From: Pseudo-nitzschia pungens
Taxonomy: Eukaryota; Bacillariophyta; Bacillariophyceae; Bacillariales; Bacillariaceae
Direction of reading: 5' to 3'
DNA length: 64,000 nt
Assembly (NCBI GenBank): GCA_037355855.1
Contig: CM074762.1
Coordinates: 4,340,001-4,404,000 of the forward strand
Shown here: positions 43,001 through 52,864 of the stretch, piece by piece
Position numbering within the stretch: position 1 is the first letter of the stretch
Layout: every line of letters starts with the position of its first letter
Notes under the pieces: generated by a model
What the model was told of the DNA's origin: nothing
Seen by the model: only the letters and a program-made list of their open reading frames with translations
The model's database searches: none
Translations under genes and position numbers: made by a program

Positions 43001-44699
43001 TGTCACTCTGTCCCTTCCAAGGTTGATGTCACAACGCCCTGGGGAACTATATGATGAGCTGCTCAAGTCTCTCAAGGAAGCTTTGGATCTTCTATGGACT
43101 GTTGACAAGCGCCTGGTGTTGTATGTTTTTCCCTCAAGAGCCCGGCTCAACCCCAAGGCCAAGCCTGTTACCAAGTTTTGGACGACACTTCCTGACAGGA
43201 AGACCTTGGAATTGTATGTTGCTCAGCTCTGGCTTCGCAGTAGAACTGCTCCTCATCTACGCTTCTTTGTGGGACACAGTGCTTCCCTGGAGAAACTCTT
43301 TTCAGCACAATTGCTCCAGAGGCTCAGAGACCGTGATATGGACCTGAAATATGACCACATACAGGCCCCAGTTATTGTCACATGTGGCTTTCTCCTTGGA
43401 TCTTACATGCAGAGTTTTGATCTTGACCACTACAATGAATTGCTTCAGACTCATCCCAGGTTTCAGGCATGTCCTATTGCTGTTATCAGGAAGAATATCA
43501 GCCTTGACAACTCCAGAACTCCTGATCCCAATCCGGTTCTGGCTGCTCATGTTTTATGTGATGCAACAAAGCGCGCCCAAACTGTTAAGCTCCTCAAAGC
43601 CCAGTTCAACCGTTGCAAACCTTCAGACATTGCTTCTTTACCTGATGGTAAATTCTACAAGTTTATTGAGACAGCTACCAATCCTTCTGACAGACCTCTT
43701 CCCCCCTCCAAGCTCAAGACTGTTCGCCAGGCTAAGCACCGCCAAGCCAAATTTATTGAGAGCCATGAAACTGCTCCTGTTCTGGGGGTAGTTGATCTTG
43801 ATCTTCCAGTTGACTTGGGCCAAGGGCTGGGTTTGAAGACACTGCGCAGTGTGCTTCTGGGTATCAGAACCCGTGACAATTGGTCATGGCCTCTTTTTCT
43901 TTCTGTTGATACCAGTTCATACCGAGGCGAGATCCTTGCTTTGTACAACATCACTACCAAGGCTGAAGCAATGGCCATGTTGTCTTTCCTGCCTATTATA
44001 CTGGAAGCTCATTATGGTTCTTGTGTTCGCCAATGGTTCTCTTCTGAGTGCTTGACTGAAATGGAAGCTTACCATTGGGATGATGCAGTCAATTGTGTTG
44101 TGGAAACTGAACCTGCTGCAGATCCACTGCAGGATGACTCTCTTCCCTTTTTTGGTGATGGGGATGCACGAGATTGGGAACTTGTTGATGATGACTTGTC
44201 AGTTGACCTTGCCCCCGACCTCACTTTTGATCTGGATTTGCACTTTAACCTCCAAGCCCGTGCTGACAGTGGTGGTGGAGGCTTTGATGATTCTCAATCC
44301 ATGGATACTTTAGCGACCGGCACTTCCAATCTCACTGATGTCCAGGCCTCAGCGCCTGCAGGTGCTGTTCCTCCTGGCGGTGATCCTACCCATGTGGCCA
44401 AGACTGATGCCTCCCCTGGTATCTCTCCTGTTGTTCCCCCTGAAGTTCCTGACCCTCCCCATGATGTCATGGCAGGTGACCTCCCTGTGGCCTCTCCTGA
44501 GTCCTCAACTGCAGTTCCTGCTGCCGGTGGTGGGGAAGATGCAGCCTCTGCATTGAGGCTTGGAGTTGCTGCAATTGCATTCTCTTCCAGTCATGATGCT
44601 AGTGTCAGTGATTTGAGCCATGCCAATGTCTCCACCAAATCAGCTCCGGCAACTCTTTCTTCCGTGCGACAGACTCGGTTTCCTTCTGCTCATGGTTAG
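40068..44699 (+). CDS. LINE ORF1 protein with a large TSSQP repeat domain
   Basis: 1543 aa, no internal stop. After about 50 residues comes a run of roughly 70 five-residue units (TSSQP/TSSQL), encoded by the 15-bp minisatellite. Next are Ser/Gly/Gln-rich regions with GSQQ repeats, then a globular part from about residue 740 (ASFFWCFYGKGPCSGKSPIPSA, FPDNPDWRNASVASLASIA, GKVWWAANQVLGSHWHFKKRP). A second conserved-looking block follows (GELYDELLKSLKEALDLLW, LPDRKTLELYVAQLWLRSR, FFVGHSASLEKLF). I recognise no named RNA-binding domain. In other LINEs ORF1 binds the element RNA; that role here is inferred from position. The true start is uncertain because the repeat leaves all frames open; ATG 40068 is the first in this frame, and Met at the MPPRPTSQTASRKKRS segment (about 41449) is an alternative. 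The stop overlaps the ORF2 start. Confidence 0.75.
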   Translation: MGFERDSSGSAPVPFGSPGVFSCPEQRWTCCCCCTLVQTQRTTPSYPSRSQAPSSQALSSQPTSSQPTSSQPTSSQPTSSQPTSSQPTSSQPTSSQPTSSQLTSSQPTSSQPTSSQPTSSQPTSSQLTSSQPTSSQPTSSQLASSQPISSQLTSSQPTSSQPTSSQLTSSQLTSSQPTSSQPTSSQPTSSQPTSSQPTSSQLPSSQPTSSEPISRQATSSQPTSSQPTSSQPTSSLPTSSQLTSSQPTSSQLTSSQPTSSQLTSSQPTSSELPSSQPTSSQPTSSQPTSSQLTSSQPTSSPLTSSPLTSSQPISSQLTSSQLTSSQPTSSQLTSSQPISRRLTSCQPTSSQLTSCQPTSSQLTSSQPTSSQLTSSQPTSSQLTSSQPTSSQLTSSQPTCSQLTSSHRCFSCPGLCPQPQLQHPIACFSAVALISTGASPAPAFALNRSWCLCLQCSTSGTMPPRPTSQTASRKKRSSTPPSSARSASGTRSNKRPFVQKTPPRHSSVTSALTTPSPTLDTRSSSSSASSASSSSMPGSSVDDMSSSSSVSSSAGVLSDVDMLGTEPAPGDSLKTSSSAGVLSDVEMLGTESAPGESAPGDSAPGDSLQTSSLSTASQLGSQESGPPQSGTLSGSQSSGALLSDPKLISSQTSGSQQQGSQQQGSQQSGPRPPGSQQPGSNQAGSQLPGQQTSRHTPKGSGTSGKVPASSILKQSTLAFSSAQKADPSQQQARQSQRQEALAAANRAHSASFFWCFYGKGPCSGKSPIPSAIHAFRKSPTGTRLWAGCPSPTHFFSKKEGKDKKSIHDICRTAIPPVYAQVFPDNPDWRNASVASLASIASACFQDSAPAWTKQPPGQALKQCLIGLVKMSPECFDDLYCEGNLLPSTEGKVWWAANQVLGSHWHFKKRPPTPAPPVADDASTSKSSTSKSVSFLPGGGDATVLSSSAGHFLQRRGVCSSDSRAPVDVTAGTKCSHSSYVTLSLPRLMSQRPGELYDELLKSLKEALDLLWTVDKRLVLYVFPSRARLNPKAKPVTKFWTTLPDRKTLELYVAQLWLRSRTAPHLRFFVGHSASLEKLFSAQLLQRLRDRDMDLKYDHIQAPVIVTCGFLLGSYMQSFDLDHYNELLQTHPRFQACPIAVIRKNISLDNSRTPDPNPVLAAHVLCDATKRAQTVKLLKAQFNRCKPSDIASLPDGKFYKFIETATNPSDRPLPPSKLKTVRQAKHRQAKFIESHETAPVLGVVDLDLPVDLGQGLGLKTLRSVLLGIRTRDNWSWPLFLSVDTSSYRGEILALYNITTKAEAMAMLSFLPIILEAHYGSCVRQWFSSECLTEMEAYHWDDAVNCVVETEPAADPLQDDSLPFFGDGDARDWELVDDDLSVDLAPDLTFDLDLHFNLQARADSGGGGFDDSQSMDTLATGTSNLTDVQASAPAGAVPPGGDPTHVAKTDASPGISPVVPPEVPDPPHDVMAGDLPVASPESSTAVPAAGGGEDAASALRLGVAAIAFSSSHDASVSDLSHANVSTKSAPATLSSVRQTRFPSAHG
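40215..41285 (+). repeat. 15-bp minisatellite CAGCAGTCAGCCCAC inside ORF1
   Basis: About 70 near-perfect units, with variants such as CAGCAGTCAGCTCAC and CAGCTGTCAGCCCAC. A 15-bp unit preserves frame, so five of six frames stay open for most or all of the array; only the ORF1 frame continues into the rest of the LINE protein. The remaining plus frame ends at a TGA made by the unit variant CAGCAGTGAGCCCAT near 40697. Confidence 0.95.
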
Positions 44700-47600
44700 C
44701 TCTTCTGATATGAGGTGTGATGGGATGCCTTCCAATCCAAATCCCATCAATGCTTCTCCTGTTTCTCCCTTTTCCCCCTCCGACTCTTCCCCTGTCCCTC
44801 ATTTTGTCCAATTAACTCTTCATGGAGAATCTCTTGCTGCTAAGGATTCTGACACTTTTGGTCATTCCTTCCCTCAAGCTCCATCCTCTAACTCCACCAT
44901 CATCACATTCCAAAACATTGGACCACAGCGCAGAGCTGCCTTTATGTCCATGTCCAAGCACAACGCCCGTCAATTTGTCAAGAGCAATGCCAGTGTGGCT
45001 CTTTTTGCTGAACATTGTTTGAATGAATCCAAACTCCTGCCCTGTGATCTTTTCAATCGGCGCATGAAGAATGTCAGTCCCTCAAGTTTTTCTTATCTTG
45101 CTAACAACAAGCATGAAGCTTCTGCCTGCTCTTGGCTTCAGCCTGGCGGCACCGGTTTTTCCATTGACCAGCTGTTCAGCTCACACAAGGTTGCACATGG
45201 AGCTGATCCTTCTGGTCTTGGAAGATGGTCCTTTGTCAAGTTTCAAGGCAGGGATGGCTACAATGTCACCATGTTTTCTGCCTACTGCCCAGTTGAAAAT
45301 GATAGGGATCTTGGCTCAGTCTGGAATCAACAGTACCGATACTTTCAGGCAGCTGAACATCTTTTCAGTCCCAATCCATGCATTCTCTTTCACAGGGATT
45401 TGACTGCTGCCCTTCAGGTCTGCCTGGGTGCAGGTGATCAAGTCATTGTTGGGATTGACCAGAATGCTGATGTCAGGACTGATGGCTTGTCTTTTGAGCT
45501 CAAGGCTCTTGGTTTCAGAGATGCCATTCTTACCCTTCATAGTACGTCTTCTCCTCCTGCCACTCACAACCGAAACACTACCAGAACACCAATTGATGCC
45601 ATTTGGGTCTCTGAGAATGTTGATGTTCTCAGGGCTGGGTATTGTCCCTTTGGAGGTGCCCATGGTATGGAATCTGACCATCGCATGCTCTGGATTGAGG
45701 TTTGTAATGGCAGCATCATGGGCAAATATTTGCCACCTCCTGTGAGATTCTCTCTTTCCAAACTCCAGTCCTCCCATCCTCATCTGCGACAACGGTATTT
45801 CAAGCGAGTGAGGCACTGCTTTCTCAAGGCTGGAGTGTTTTCTCTCCAAGCTAAGCTGGAGCACCTACTGGCTCAGTTTCAGTCTGGGGATATTTCTGTG
45901 CGCACTGATCTCATCACCACATATGAAGTTCTCCATGAAACCTCTACCTCTCTCAGGCTCTCTGTTGAACAAAACCTCTGCCACACTAGAGCTGGTTTGG
46001 TTCCATGGTCACCTAAGCTGCAAGTCTATCGGGATACCATTGACTTTTGGCGGCGTGTTGTTAAGTTGAGACAGGGTGTGTCCACCAGTCATACTGTTTT
46101 GAAAAGGTTGGCCTGCAAGCTTTCTCTCTACAAAGGAGAACACAGTGACCTTTCCAGTGCTCTCCTCCATCTGAAACAAGCTTACAAGCAATACCGGGCA
46201 GTGAAGAAATTGGCCCCCTCATGGAGAGACTCATTCAATCAAGGCCTGGTGGATGCACTTCTTGCTGAAGGCAAGCCTCACAACCAGCATGCTTCTCAGA
46301 TTCGTGCCAGGATGCGCCGGGAACGTCTTCAACGAGAGATTGGTCTCGCTGCTCGGTCTATTCGGGGACGTGTCAACAAGTCAGCAGTCCTGCGCGCTAT
46401 TGCAGTTGGCCATGATGGTGTTGAACAGGTCTTGGAATCTCAGTCTACTATGGTACCAGCTATGGCTGAATCCAATGTCCGGCGTCAACAGCAGTGTCTT
46501 GGCACTCCTTCCATGACTCCCTCCTTCATTCAAGATTTTGGCTACCTAGGCACTGCCCATGCTGCTCCCCAAGTCCTTGATGGCACATATAATCCTCCTC
46601 CTGCCACTGACAAATACCTTTCTGAATTTCTTGCCTGTCTCAAAGTCCCTGACTCTATTCTGAGTTTGCCCCCCTTTGACTATTCAGTGTGTCCAGCTGA
46701 CAATGCTGCTGCCTGGAAACGCCAGAGGGAACGCACAGCAAGTGAACCTTCTTGTTTGAGTTTTGCCCACCACAAGGCATTTGCCCTGGATCCCCAGCTG
46801 AACAAGTTTGACACTCTCCTGAGATCTGTCCCCTTGATTGTTGGCTTTTCTCCTTCTGCTTGGCAGGTCATCACTGATGTTGAGATCTTCAAGAAACCTG
46901 GTGAATATAGAGTGGATAAGATGAGACTCATCCAGTTGATGTCTCCTGAGTTCCAAATCAACAACAAGATGATTGGCAGACGAATTCTAGCCCATGCTGA
47001 ACGTGCCAATGCCGTGGCTGTTGATCAACATGGAAGCAGGAAACACCACAAGGCCATCAACACCTGCCTGAACAAGAAGCTCATCTGTGATGTGTTGAGG
47101 CAGAAGCGCAGATCTGGTGCTGTTGCTATGAATGATGCCAAGGGCTGCTATGATAGGATCTCTCATCCCATTGCAGGTCTCACTCTCCAAAGCTTTGGGG
47201 TTCCTGCACATGTGTGTGAGGTTCTTTTGTCTACTTTGCAACTTGCCAAGCACCACATCAAAACTGGTTTTGGTCGGTCAGGTCCTGTGTATGGTGATGA
47301 ACCTGTTCCTCTCAGTGGTTGTGGCCAAGGCAATGGTATTGGTCCAACTCTTTGGGCTCTGGTGTCAACAATTGTCTTCCGAATGATGCAACAGGCTGGC
47401 CATGGTGTCCATCTTATCACTTCATTGTCACTGCAACTGGTTTCTCTTGTGGGTTTTGCCTTTGTGGATGACACAGATTTGTTTTGTGCTGGCTCTGATT
47501 CCTCCACATCTGGTGAGGAATTAGCTGTTGACTTTCAGGAAGCTCTTGACCGGTGGGCTGGTGGGATTATTGCCACTGGTGGTGCTATTGAACCTGCCAA

Positions 47601-50535
47601 ATCCTTCTGTTATTTGATTGATTTCAAATGGAATGGATCCGGTTGGGATTATCGCTCCATTGCTGACATGCCTGGTGACTTCTCAGTTGCTGACAAGAAT
47701 GGCAATCGTGCTACCCTGGATCGGTTTGAAGTTGACCATGCTGACAAGACTCTTGGGGTTTTTATCTCCATGGATGGCAATGAGGAAGCACAGATTGCTC
47801 ACATGAAGTCACAGTCTCAGTCTTTTGGCTCTCAACTCAGGGCTTCCAAGTGTGAGAAGCGCGCATCCCTCTACACCTTCAAGTATTCTTTCATGAAGTC
47901 TGTTGAATACCCCATGCCTGTCACGCAACTTGATGAGGCCACTTGGACTAAGATAATTCACCCAGCTCTTGTTCCTGTGCTGAATAAAGCAGGGATGTCA
48001 CGGACATTTCCCAGACATGTGTTCTATGGTCCTTCCCTCTATCAAGGCTTTGGATTCATCCATCCCTACCTCCTCCAAGAGTTCAGTCATATTGCCACCC
48101 TCTTTCAGGAATCTGTCAGGTCCTCACAAACTGGTAGGATTCTTAGGCTAACTGCTGAGTCTCTACGGCTCGAACTTGGCATTCCTCTCCATCTTGGTGT
48201 CACACCATATCATCCTTTTGCTTCCTACGTCACTCCTTGCTGGTACAAACATGTGTGGAAGTTTTTCTCTGTTCACCCTGTGAGCTTGTTTGAAGACTTC
48301 CCAGATCTTCCTCTGTTACGTTCCAATGACTGTTATCTCATGCAAGCCTTTGTCAACGCTGGCTTCAGAGGTGCTGACTTGTCCCTCTTGAATCACATGC
48401 GCATGTCCCTCAAGGCTATTTCCCTTGCTGACATTTGCACTCCAGATGGAAAAAGACTCTCTCCCATGGCTTTCCAGCTGACCTCCTCCAATCACTTGAG
48501 GGATCATCTTGACTGGCCGAGATGTCCTCCATCTTGGCCTCCAGCAGCAAAGCGCTTATGGACTAAGGCACTTCAGACCTGTTTTCTTCCCCCCTGTCCA
48601 CCCCCTGCCGCCAGGGCACTTGCTCCTTCTTTTCATCTTGGGCATTGGCTCTCTCCCCAGACAGCTTCTCTCTGGCCTTGGTTTTTGTCTCCATCCACCA
48701 ACAGAATATTCTTCAAAACTTCTACTGGCTGGACTGTGAGCACCTCCCAGGGCAGGGGCAGATACAGGGTTACTTCTGAACTCATTTCTGACAAACCAGC
48801 CTGTGCTGATGTGCTTGTCTGCCCAGTTATTTGCGGACAAGTTGTACGCGTGGTTGGGTCCTCTGCTTTTGTTTCCGAACCTCCTGACATGGATCCTATG
48901 GAGTACAATCCATTTGAGTCTCTTCCAGACTCCCCTGCAGATGCCTTTGATGCCCTCTGTGCGTCTCCAAGAGTACTTCTCCACAAATATTCCCTACCAC
49001 AGGCTGGCTGTCAGCACCTTGTTGATGCTATCCAGAGTGGTACTGCCAGTGCTGTATGTGATGGTTCATTTGATCCCGACCTTCTCAGAGGAACTTCTGC
49101 TTTCATTTTGTCACCCAATACCTCCACCAAGACTGCTTCATTGTTCCTCACTGGCTGTAATTTTGTCAGTGGATCCCCTGAGGATCAATCTTCCTACAGG
49201 AGTGAACTGGCAGGTATCATTGGGGTTCTCACCTGCTGCACTGCTCTGGTGAGTCTTTTTGATATTGCTTCTGGCTCTATCACTATTGCTCTGGATGGTG
49301 ACACAGCTCTCAAACAGGCTGAGGGATCATGGCCATTGGTTATTTCCCAGAAGTCTTTTGATTATGTTTATGTCATCAGAAACATGATTTCTGCCCTGCC
49401 AATCTCTGTGCACTTTCAGTGGGTTCAGGGACATCAAGCTGGAATCTTTCTTGATTGGTGGGCCCTTCGCAATCATCAGGTTGACAGCATGGCAAAGGCC
49501 TTTCTCTCTGTCCATAGAGCTTCTGCCCATCACTATCCCAGACTTGTGTTAGAGCCCTGGGCCTTTTCTCTAAATGGAAGCAAGTGTTCAAGGTTTGATC
49601 AGAATGCTTTGCATGTTGCTATTTCTGGTCCTCCTCTTCTTCAATATTGGCAGACCCACCATGACATTCCCATTCCACAACCTGTTATGAGTTCCATCCA
49701 TTGGTGTGCCCATCTGAATGCCTTCAAGCGATTACCTCCTGGCATGCAAAGGTGGTTTGTCAAGTTTGCTTCTGGATGCATTGGTGTTGGTAACCAACTA
49801 CTTCACTACCAGTATCAGGGGGATCACTCCAGGTGCCCATTGTGTGATGCAGACAACGAGAAGGTTTCTCATGTGCTCTCCTGCAAGGACACTGGGGCTG
49901 TCACGCATAGCGTGTCAGCTTTCAAGGGACCACTGCAGACGAGGCTTGAAGTTGAACAAACTGATCCATCATTGGTTGTTGCCATTGTGGATCTTCTCAC
50001 CAGAGTTCGGAAGGGCCTGACCATTTATCCATCATCCTACTCACTTGCAATTGCGTCTGCTGTCAGGGCACAGAGGACTATTGGCTGGCACAACTGGCTT
50101 CTTGGTAGGTGGTCTCCTCGCTGGTACCAAATTCAGGCTGACTACTACTCCCACATTGGAAGCAAGCGCTCTCCCAAACGTTGGGCTACAGCTATCATCC
50201 ATCAGTTCTTTCTTACCTCCTGGGATCTTTGGACTTATAGGAATGAACGACTCCATGGTCCTGGGGGTACCCTTGATGCTGAACAACACCAATCTCTTGA
50301 TGCTTCCATCACTTCAGAATTGGCAATTGGTGCAGCTGGTGCACTTCCCCAGTCACACTCCCTGTTACAAACACCTTTCCACGTCCTACAAGGTTACACC
50401 CTGACTGCCAAGCGGCAGTGGCTTGCAACCATCCACCTTGCAAGGAAGCACTATGCAGCGCCTGTCCCACCAGTGCAGCCATACCAACAAGAGGCTGCTC
50501 TTCTCAGAGCCTGGCTTACTGGACCTCAGGGTTGA
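44692..50535 (+). CDS. LINE ORF2 polyprotein: APE endonuclease, reverse transcriptase, RNase H, zinc knuckle
   Basis: 1947 aa from ATG 44692, which overlaps the ORF1 stop as ATGGTTAG; the frame is open back to 44620, so an earlier start is possible. The endonuclease (about 60-350) shows QNIG, FAEHCL, GGTGF, GIDQNAD and SDHRM in the AP-endonuclease order; it nicks target DNA. The reverse transcriptase has motif A NDAKGCYD (from 814), motif B GCGQGNGIGPTLW and motif C FVDD (from 924). RNase H has CDGSFD (D1457), YRSELAG, LDGDTAL and GHQAG...NHQVDSMAKA, giving the D-E-D-H/D set. A CPLC-x8-H-x4-C knuckle starts at 1715. All catalytic residues look intact. It makes the nick and copies RNA at the target in the nucleus. 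Confidence 0.93.
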   Translation: MVSSSDMRCDGMPSNPNPINASPVSPFSPSDSSPVPHFVQLTLHGESLAAKDSDTFGHSFPQAPSSNSTIITFQNIGPQRRAAFMSMSKHNARQFVKSNASVALFAEHCLNESKLLPCDLFNRRMKNVSPSSFSYLANNKHEASACSWLQPGGTGFSIDQLFSSHKVAHGADPSGLGRWSFVKFQGRDGYNVTMFSAYCPVENDRDLGSVWNQQYRYFQAAEHLFSPNPCILFHRDLTAALQVCLGAGDQVIVGIDQNADVRTDGLSFELKALGFRDAILTLHSTSSPPATHNRNTTRTPIDAIWVSENVDVLRAGYCPFGGAHGMESDHRMLWIEVCNGSIMGKYLPPPVRFSLSKLQSSHPHLRQRYFKRVRHCFLKAGVFSLQAKLEHLLAQFQSGDISVRTDLITTYEVLHETSTSLRLSVEQNLCHTRAGLVPWSPKLQVYRDTIDFWRRVVKLRQGVSTSHTVLKRLACKLSLYKGEHSDLSSALLHLKQAYKQYRAVKKLAPSWRDSFNQGLVDALLAEGKPHNQHASQIRARMRRERLQREIGLAARSIRGRVNKSAVLRAIAVGHDGVEQVLESQSTMVPAMAESNVRRQQQCLGTPSMTPSFIQDFGYLGTAHAAPQVLDGTYNPPPATDKYLSEFLACLKVPDSILSLPPFDYSVCPADNAAAWKRQRERTASEPSCLSFAHHKAFALDPQLNKFDTLLRSVPLIVGFSPSAWQVITDVEIFKKPGEYRVDKMRLIQLMSPEFQINNKMIGRRILAHAERANAVAVDQHGSRKHHKAINTCLNKKLICDVLRQKRRSGAVAMNDAKGCYDRISHPIAGLTLQSFGVPAHVCEVLLSTLQLAKHHIKTGFGRSGPVYGDEPVPLSGCGQGNGIGPTLWALVSTIVFRMMQQAGHGVHLITSLSLQLVSLVGFAFVDDTDLFCAGSDSSTSGEELAVDFQEALDRWAGGIIATGGAIEPAKSFCYLIDFKWNGSGWDYRSIADMPGDFSVADKNGNRATLDRFEVDHADKTLGVFISMDGNEEAQIAHMKSQSQSFGSQLRASKCEKRASLYTFKYSFMKSVEYPMPVTQLDEATWTKIIHPALVPVLNKAGMSRTFPRHVFYGPSLYQGFGFIHPYLLQEFSHIATLFQESVRSSQTGRILRLTAESLRLELGIPLHLGVTPYHPFASYVTPCWYKHVWKFFSVHPVSLFEDFPDLPLLRSNDCYLMQAFVNAGFRGADLSLLNHMRMSLKAISLADICTPDGKRLSPMAFQLTSSNHLRDHLDWPRCPPSWPPAAKRLWTKALQTCFLPPCPPPAARALAPSFHLGHWLSPQTASLWPWFLSPSTNRIFFKTSTGWTVSTSQGRGRYRVTSELISDKPACADVLVCPVICGQVVRVVGSSAFVSEPPDMDPMEYNPFESLPDSPADAFDALCASPRVLLHKYSLPQAGCQHLVDAIQSGTASAVCDGSFDPDLLRGTSAFILSPNTSTKTASLFLTGCNFVSGSPEDQSSYRSELAGIIGVLTCCTALVSLFDIASGSITIALDGDTALKQAEGSWPLVISQKSFDYVYVIRNMISALPISVHFQWVQGHQAGIFLDWWALRNHQVDSMAKAFLSVHRASAHHYPRLVLEPWAFSLNGSKCSRFDQNALHVAISGPPLLQYWQTHHDIPIPQPVMSSIHWCAHLNAFKRLPPGMQRWFVKFASGCIGVGNQLLHYQYQGDHSRCPLCDADNEKVSHVLSCKDTGAVTHSVSAFKGPLQTRLEVEQTDPSLVVAIVDLLTRVRKGLTIYPSSYSLAIASAVRAQRTIGWHNWLLGRWSPRWYQIQADYYSHIGSKRSPKRWATAIIHQFFLTSWDLWTYRNERLHGPGGTLDAEQHQSLDASITSELAIGAAGALPQSHSLLQTPFHVLQGYTLTAKRQWLATIHLARKHYAAPVPPVQPYQQEAALLRAWLTGPQG

Positions 50536-50760
50536 TTACACTTTGTCCCTTGGTTTTGTCTTCTGTTACTGCTTCTCATCCTGTCCCATCCCTTTTGATA
50601 CTGGATCTTATCCCAATATCTTCATTCCCATTTCACTTTCTCTCAAGTCCCTCTTTTGTGGGACTTGTTTGTCCTTTTCCCTGCTTGATGTTCAAGGTTT
50701 GTTTGCAAATTTGTCGTTCTGCCACTTGGGGTCCTGACTCTATGATGGAGGCGACGTTAA

Positions 50761-50802
50761 AGTCTGGTTACAGACTGAGTAATTTAGTTTCACCTTTGGT
50801 GA
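50761..50802 (+). other. LINE 3' UTR hairpin pair
   Basis: Two stem-loops: AGTCTG-GTTA-CAGACT (50761-50776) and TCACC-TTT-GGTGA (50790-50802), followed by the ATT tail. Both recur in the truncated copies (second hairpin at 51655-51667 and 51872-51884) and in the 2.1-kb derivative (31820-31835 and 31849-31861). Confidence 0.8.
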
Positions 50803-50841
50803 TTAAAGTTATTTAAATACGTATATTATTATTATTATTAT

Positions 50842-51700
50842 TGTTGCCATTGTGGATCTTCTCACCAGAGTTCGGAAGGGCCAGACCATTTATCCATCAT
50901 CCTACTCACTTGCAATTGCGTCTGCTGTCAGGGCACAGAGGACTATTGGCTGGCACAACTGGCTTCTTGGTAGGTGGTCTCCTCGCTGGTACCAAATCCA
51001 GGCTGACTACTACTCCCACATTGGAAGCAAGCGCTCTCCCAAACGTTGGGCTACAGCTATCATCCATCAGTTCTTTCTTACCTCCTGGGATCTTTGGACT
51101 TATAGGAATGAAGGACTCCATGGTCCTGGGGGTACCCTGGATGCTGAACAACACCAATCTCTTGATGCTTCCATCACTTCAGAATTGGCAATTGGTGCAG
51201 CTGGTGCACTTCCCCAGTCACACTCCCTGTTACAAACCCCTTTCCACGTCCTACAAGGTTACACCCTGACTGCCAAGCGGCAGTGGCTTGCAACCATCCA
51301 CCTTGCAAGGAAGCAATATGCAGCGCCTGTCCAACCAGTGCAGCCATACCAACAAGAGGCTGCTCTTCTCAGAGCCTGGCTTACTGGACCTCAGGGTTGA
51401 TTACACTTTGTACCTTGGTTTTGTCTTCTGTTCCTGCTTCTCATCCTGTCCCATCCCTTTTGATACTGGATCTTATCCCAATATCTTCCCTCCCATTTCA
51501 CTTTCTCTCAAGTCCCTATTTTGTGGGACTTGTTTGTCTTTTTCCCTGCTTGATGTTCAAGGTTTGTTTGAAAATTTGTCGTTCTGCCACTTGGGGTCCT
51601 GACTCTATGATGGAGGCGACGTTAAAGTCTGGTTACAGACTGAGTAATTTAGTTTCACCTTTGGTGATTAAAGTTATTTAAATACGTATATTATTATTAT
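50842..51700 (+). repeat. Second LINE 3' end, 5'-truncated copy
   Basis: Starts abruptly after the first ATT tail at GTTGCCATTGTGGATC, equal to ORF2 position about 49978. It repeats the last about 180 codons of ORF2, the stop and the 3' UTR with a few substitutions and its own ATT tail. The residual frame 50852-51400 is a fragment, not a gene. Confidence 0.93.
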
Positions 51701-51922
51701 CTCCATTCCCATCTCACTTTCTCTCCAGTCCCTATTTTGTGGGACTTGTTTGTCCTTTTCCCTGCTTGATCTTCAAGGTTTGTTTGAAAAATTTGTCGTT
51801 CTACCACTTGGGGTCCTGACTCTTTGATGGAGGCGACGTTAAAGTCTGGTTACAGACTGAGTAATTTAGTTTCACCTTTGGTGATTAAAGTTATTTAAAT
51901 ACGTATATTATTATTATTATTA
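51701..51922 (+). repeat. Third LINE 3' end, 5'-truncated copy
   Basis: Begins CTCCATTCCCATCTCACTTT right after the second ATT tail and contains only the 3' UTR and ATT tail. The target duplication follows this copy, not the earlier ones. Confidence 0.92.
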
Positions 51923-51941
51923 TTACCCTACGAATAAGGAA

Positions 51942-52205
51942 GAGGAAGTACGTACGTACTTGTCCCTTCTACGGGTACACATAACTTACCTGTGACTACT
52001 GGTACATAATTTTTTTGCTACTTTGATTGTTACCGGAAGAGGGAACAGAATTCAGTTTGTTGAAATGTTGAAATGCATTTTTTATCGAAGAAGGAATTAG
52101 AATTCGGATGGAAAACTCAGATTAGAATCAGGAACATGGTAGATTTAATTCATTATATTTACCAAAAAACGCTCCGTATCAGATAATTTGGGAAGATTAT
52201 CAGAT
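51942..52205. other. Short non-coding gap between LINE and Harbinger element
   Basis: AT-rich, with ACGTACGTACTTG near the start. No gene. Confidence 0.4.
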
Positions 52206-52864
52206 AATGAGCGATTCCCGATATCATATTGTATGTGTTATATAACATTATTTAAAACCCAACACACATTAAATTTTGACGCGTGCCACCCAAAAAACAT
52301 AAATTCTATTATATAACCGTCCAGACAAAATCGTCTGGACAGAGATATATAACCGGTAATAGATTTTGAAAGGAATCTTGAAATCGAAAATTCAGTCACT
52401 CAACGCATCTCAGTCACTCAACGCATCATCAAAACATGTGTTTCGAGTTTTGATGTTACGTGTTATTTTTTGGCAAGTGGGAGTATTTTTGTCCATTATT
52501 TTGCTCTTTTAACCTATTTGCCACAGTCTGGACCTTCCGGAACTGAAAATATTTCGCGCAGACTGCACGATTTTAAGTCGACCTGGTCAATGCTCATCCC
52601 CCTTTTGGAGCACAATTTTAGGGGGATAAACTTGCACTTTTTTTCCGCACTTTTTTCGAGACCAAAAAGTGCAAGTTTTCACGGGACTAAAAAAAACGTT
52701 CTTTTTAAACTCGCATTAAATGCGAGTTTCGTTCAACGGACAGAAAAAGTGCGAGTTTTCTTTGCAAAATTTTTTTTTCTAAAATAGGAGGCTGACGGAG
52801 TCGATTTACTATGGTAAGAGAGACGGAGTCGATTTGTTAAGAGACATGCTTAATTTTAAAATTA

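Larger units (their letters stand above)
38720..51922 (+). mobile_element. 13.2-kb LINE (APE endonuclease, RT, RNase H) with three tandem 3' ends
   Basis: Perfect 19-bp target duplication TTACCCTACGAATAAGGAA at 38701-38719 and 51923-51941. Order: a 5' untranslated region with stem-loops (38720-40067), ORF1 (40068-44699), ORF2 (44692-50535), a 3' UTR ending in an ATT tail (to about 50841), then two further 5'-truncated copies of the 3' end (50842-51700 and 51701-51922), each with its own ATT tail. Both main frames are open, so this copy may be competent. The endonuclease-RT-RNase H order is that of I-group LINEs and their algal relatives. Confidence 0.93.

Noticed and set aside
50852..51400. 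An independent 182-codon gene after the LINE.
   Set aside because: It repeats the last codons of ORF2 almost exactly and belongs to a truncated LINE copy.
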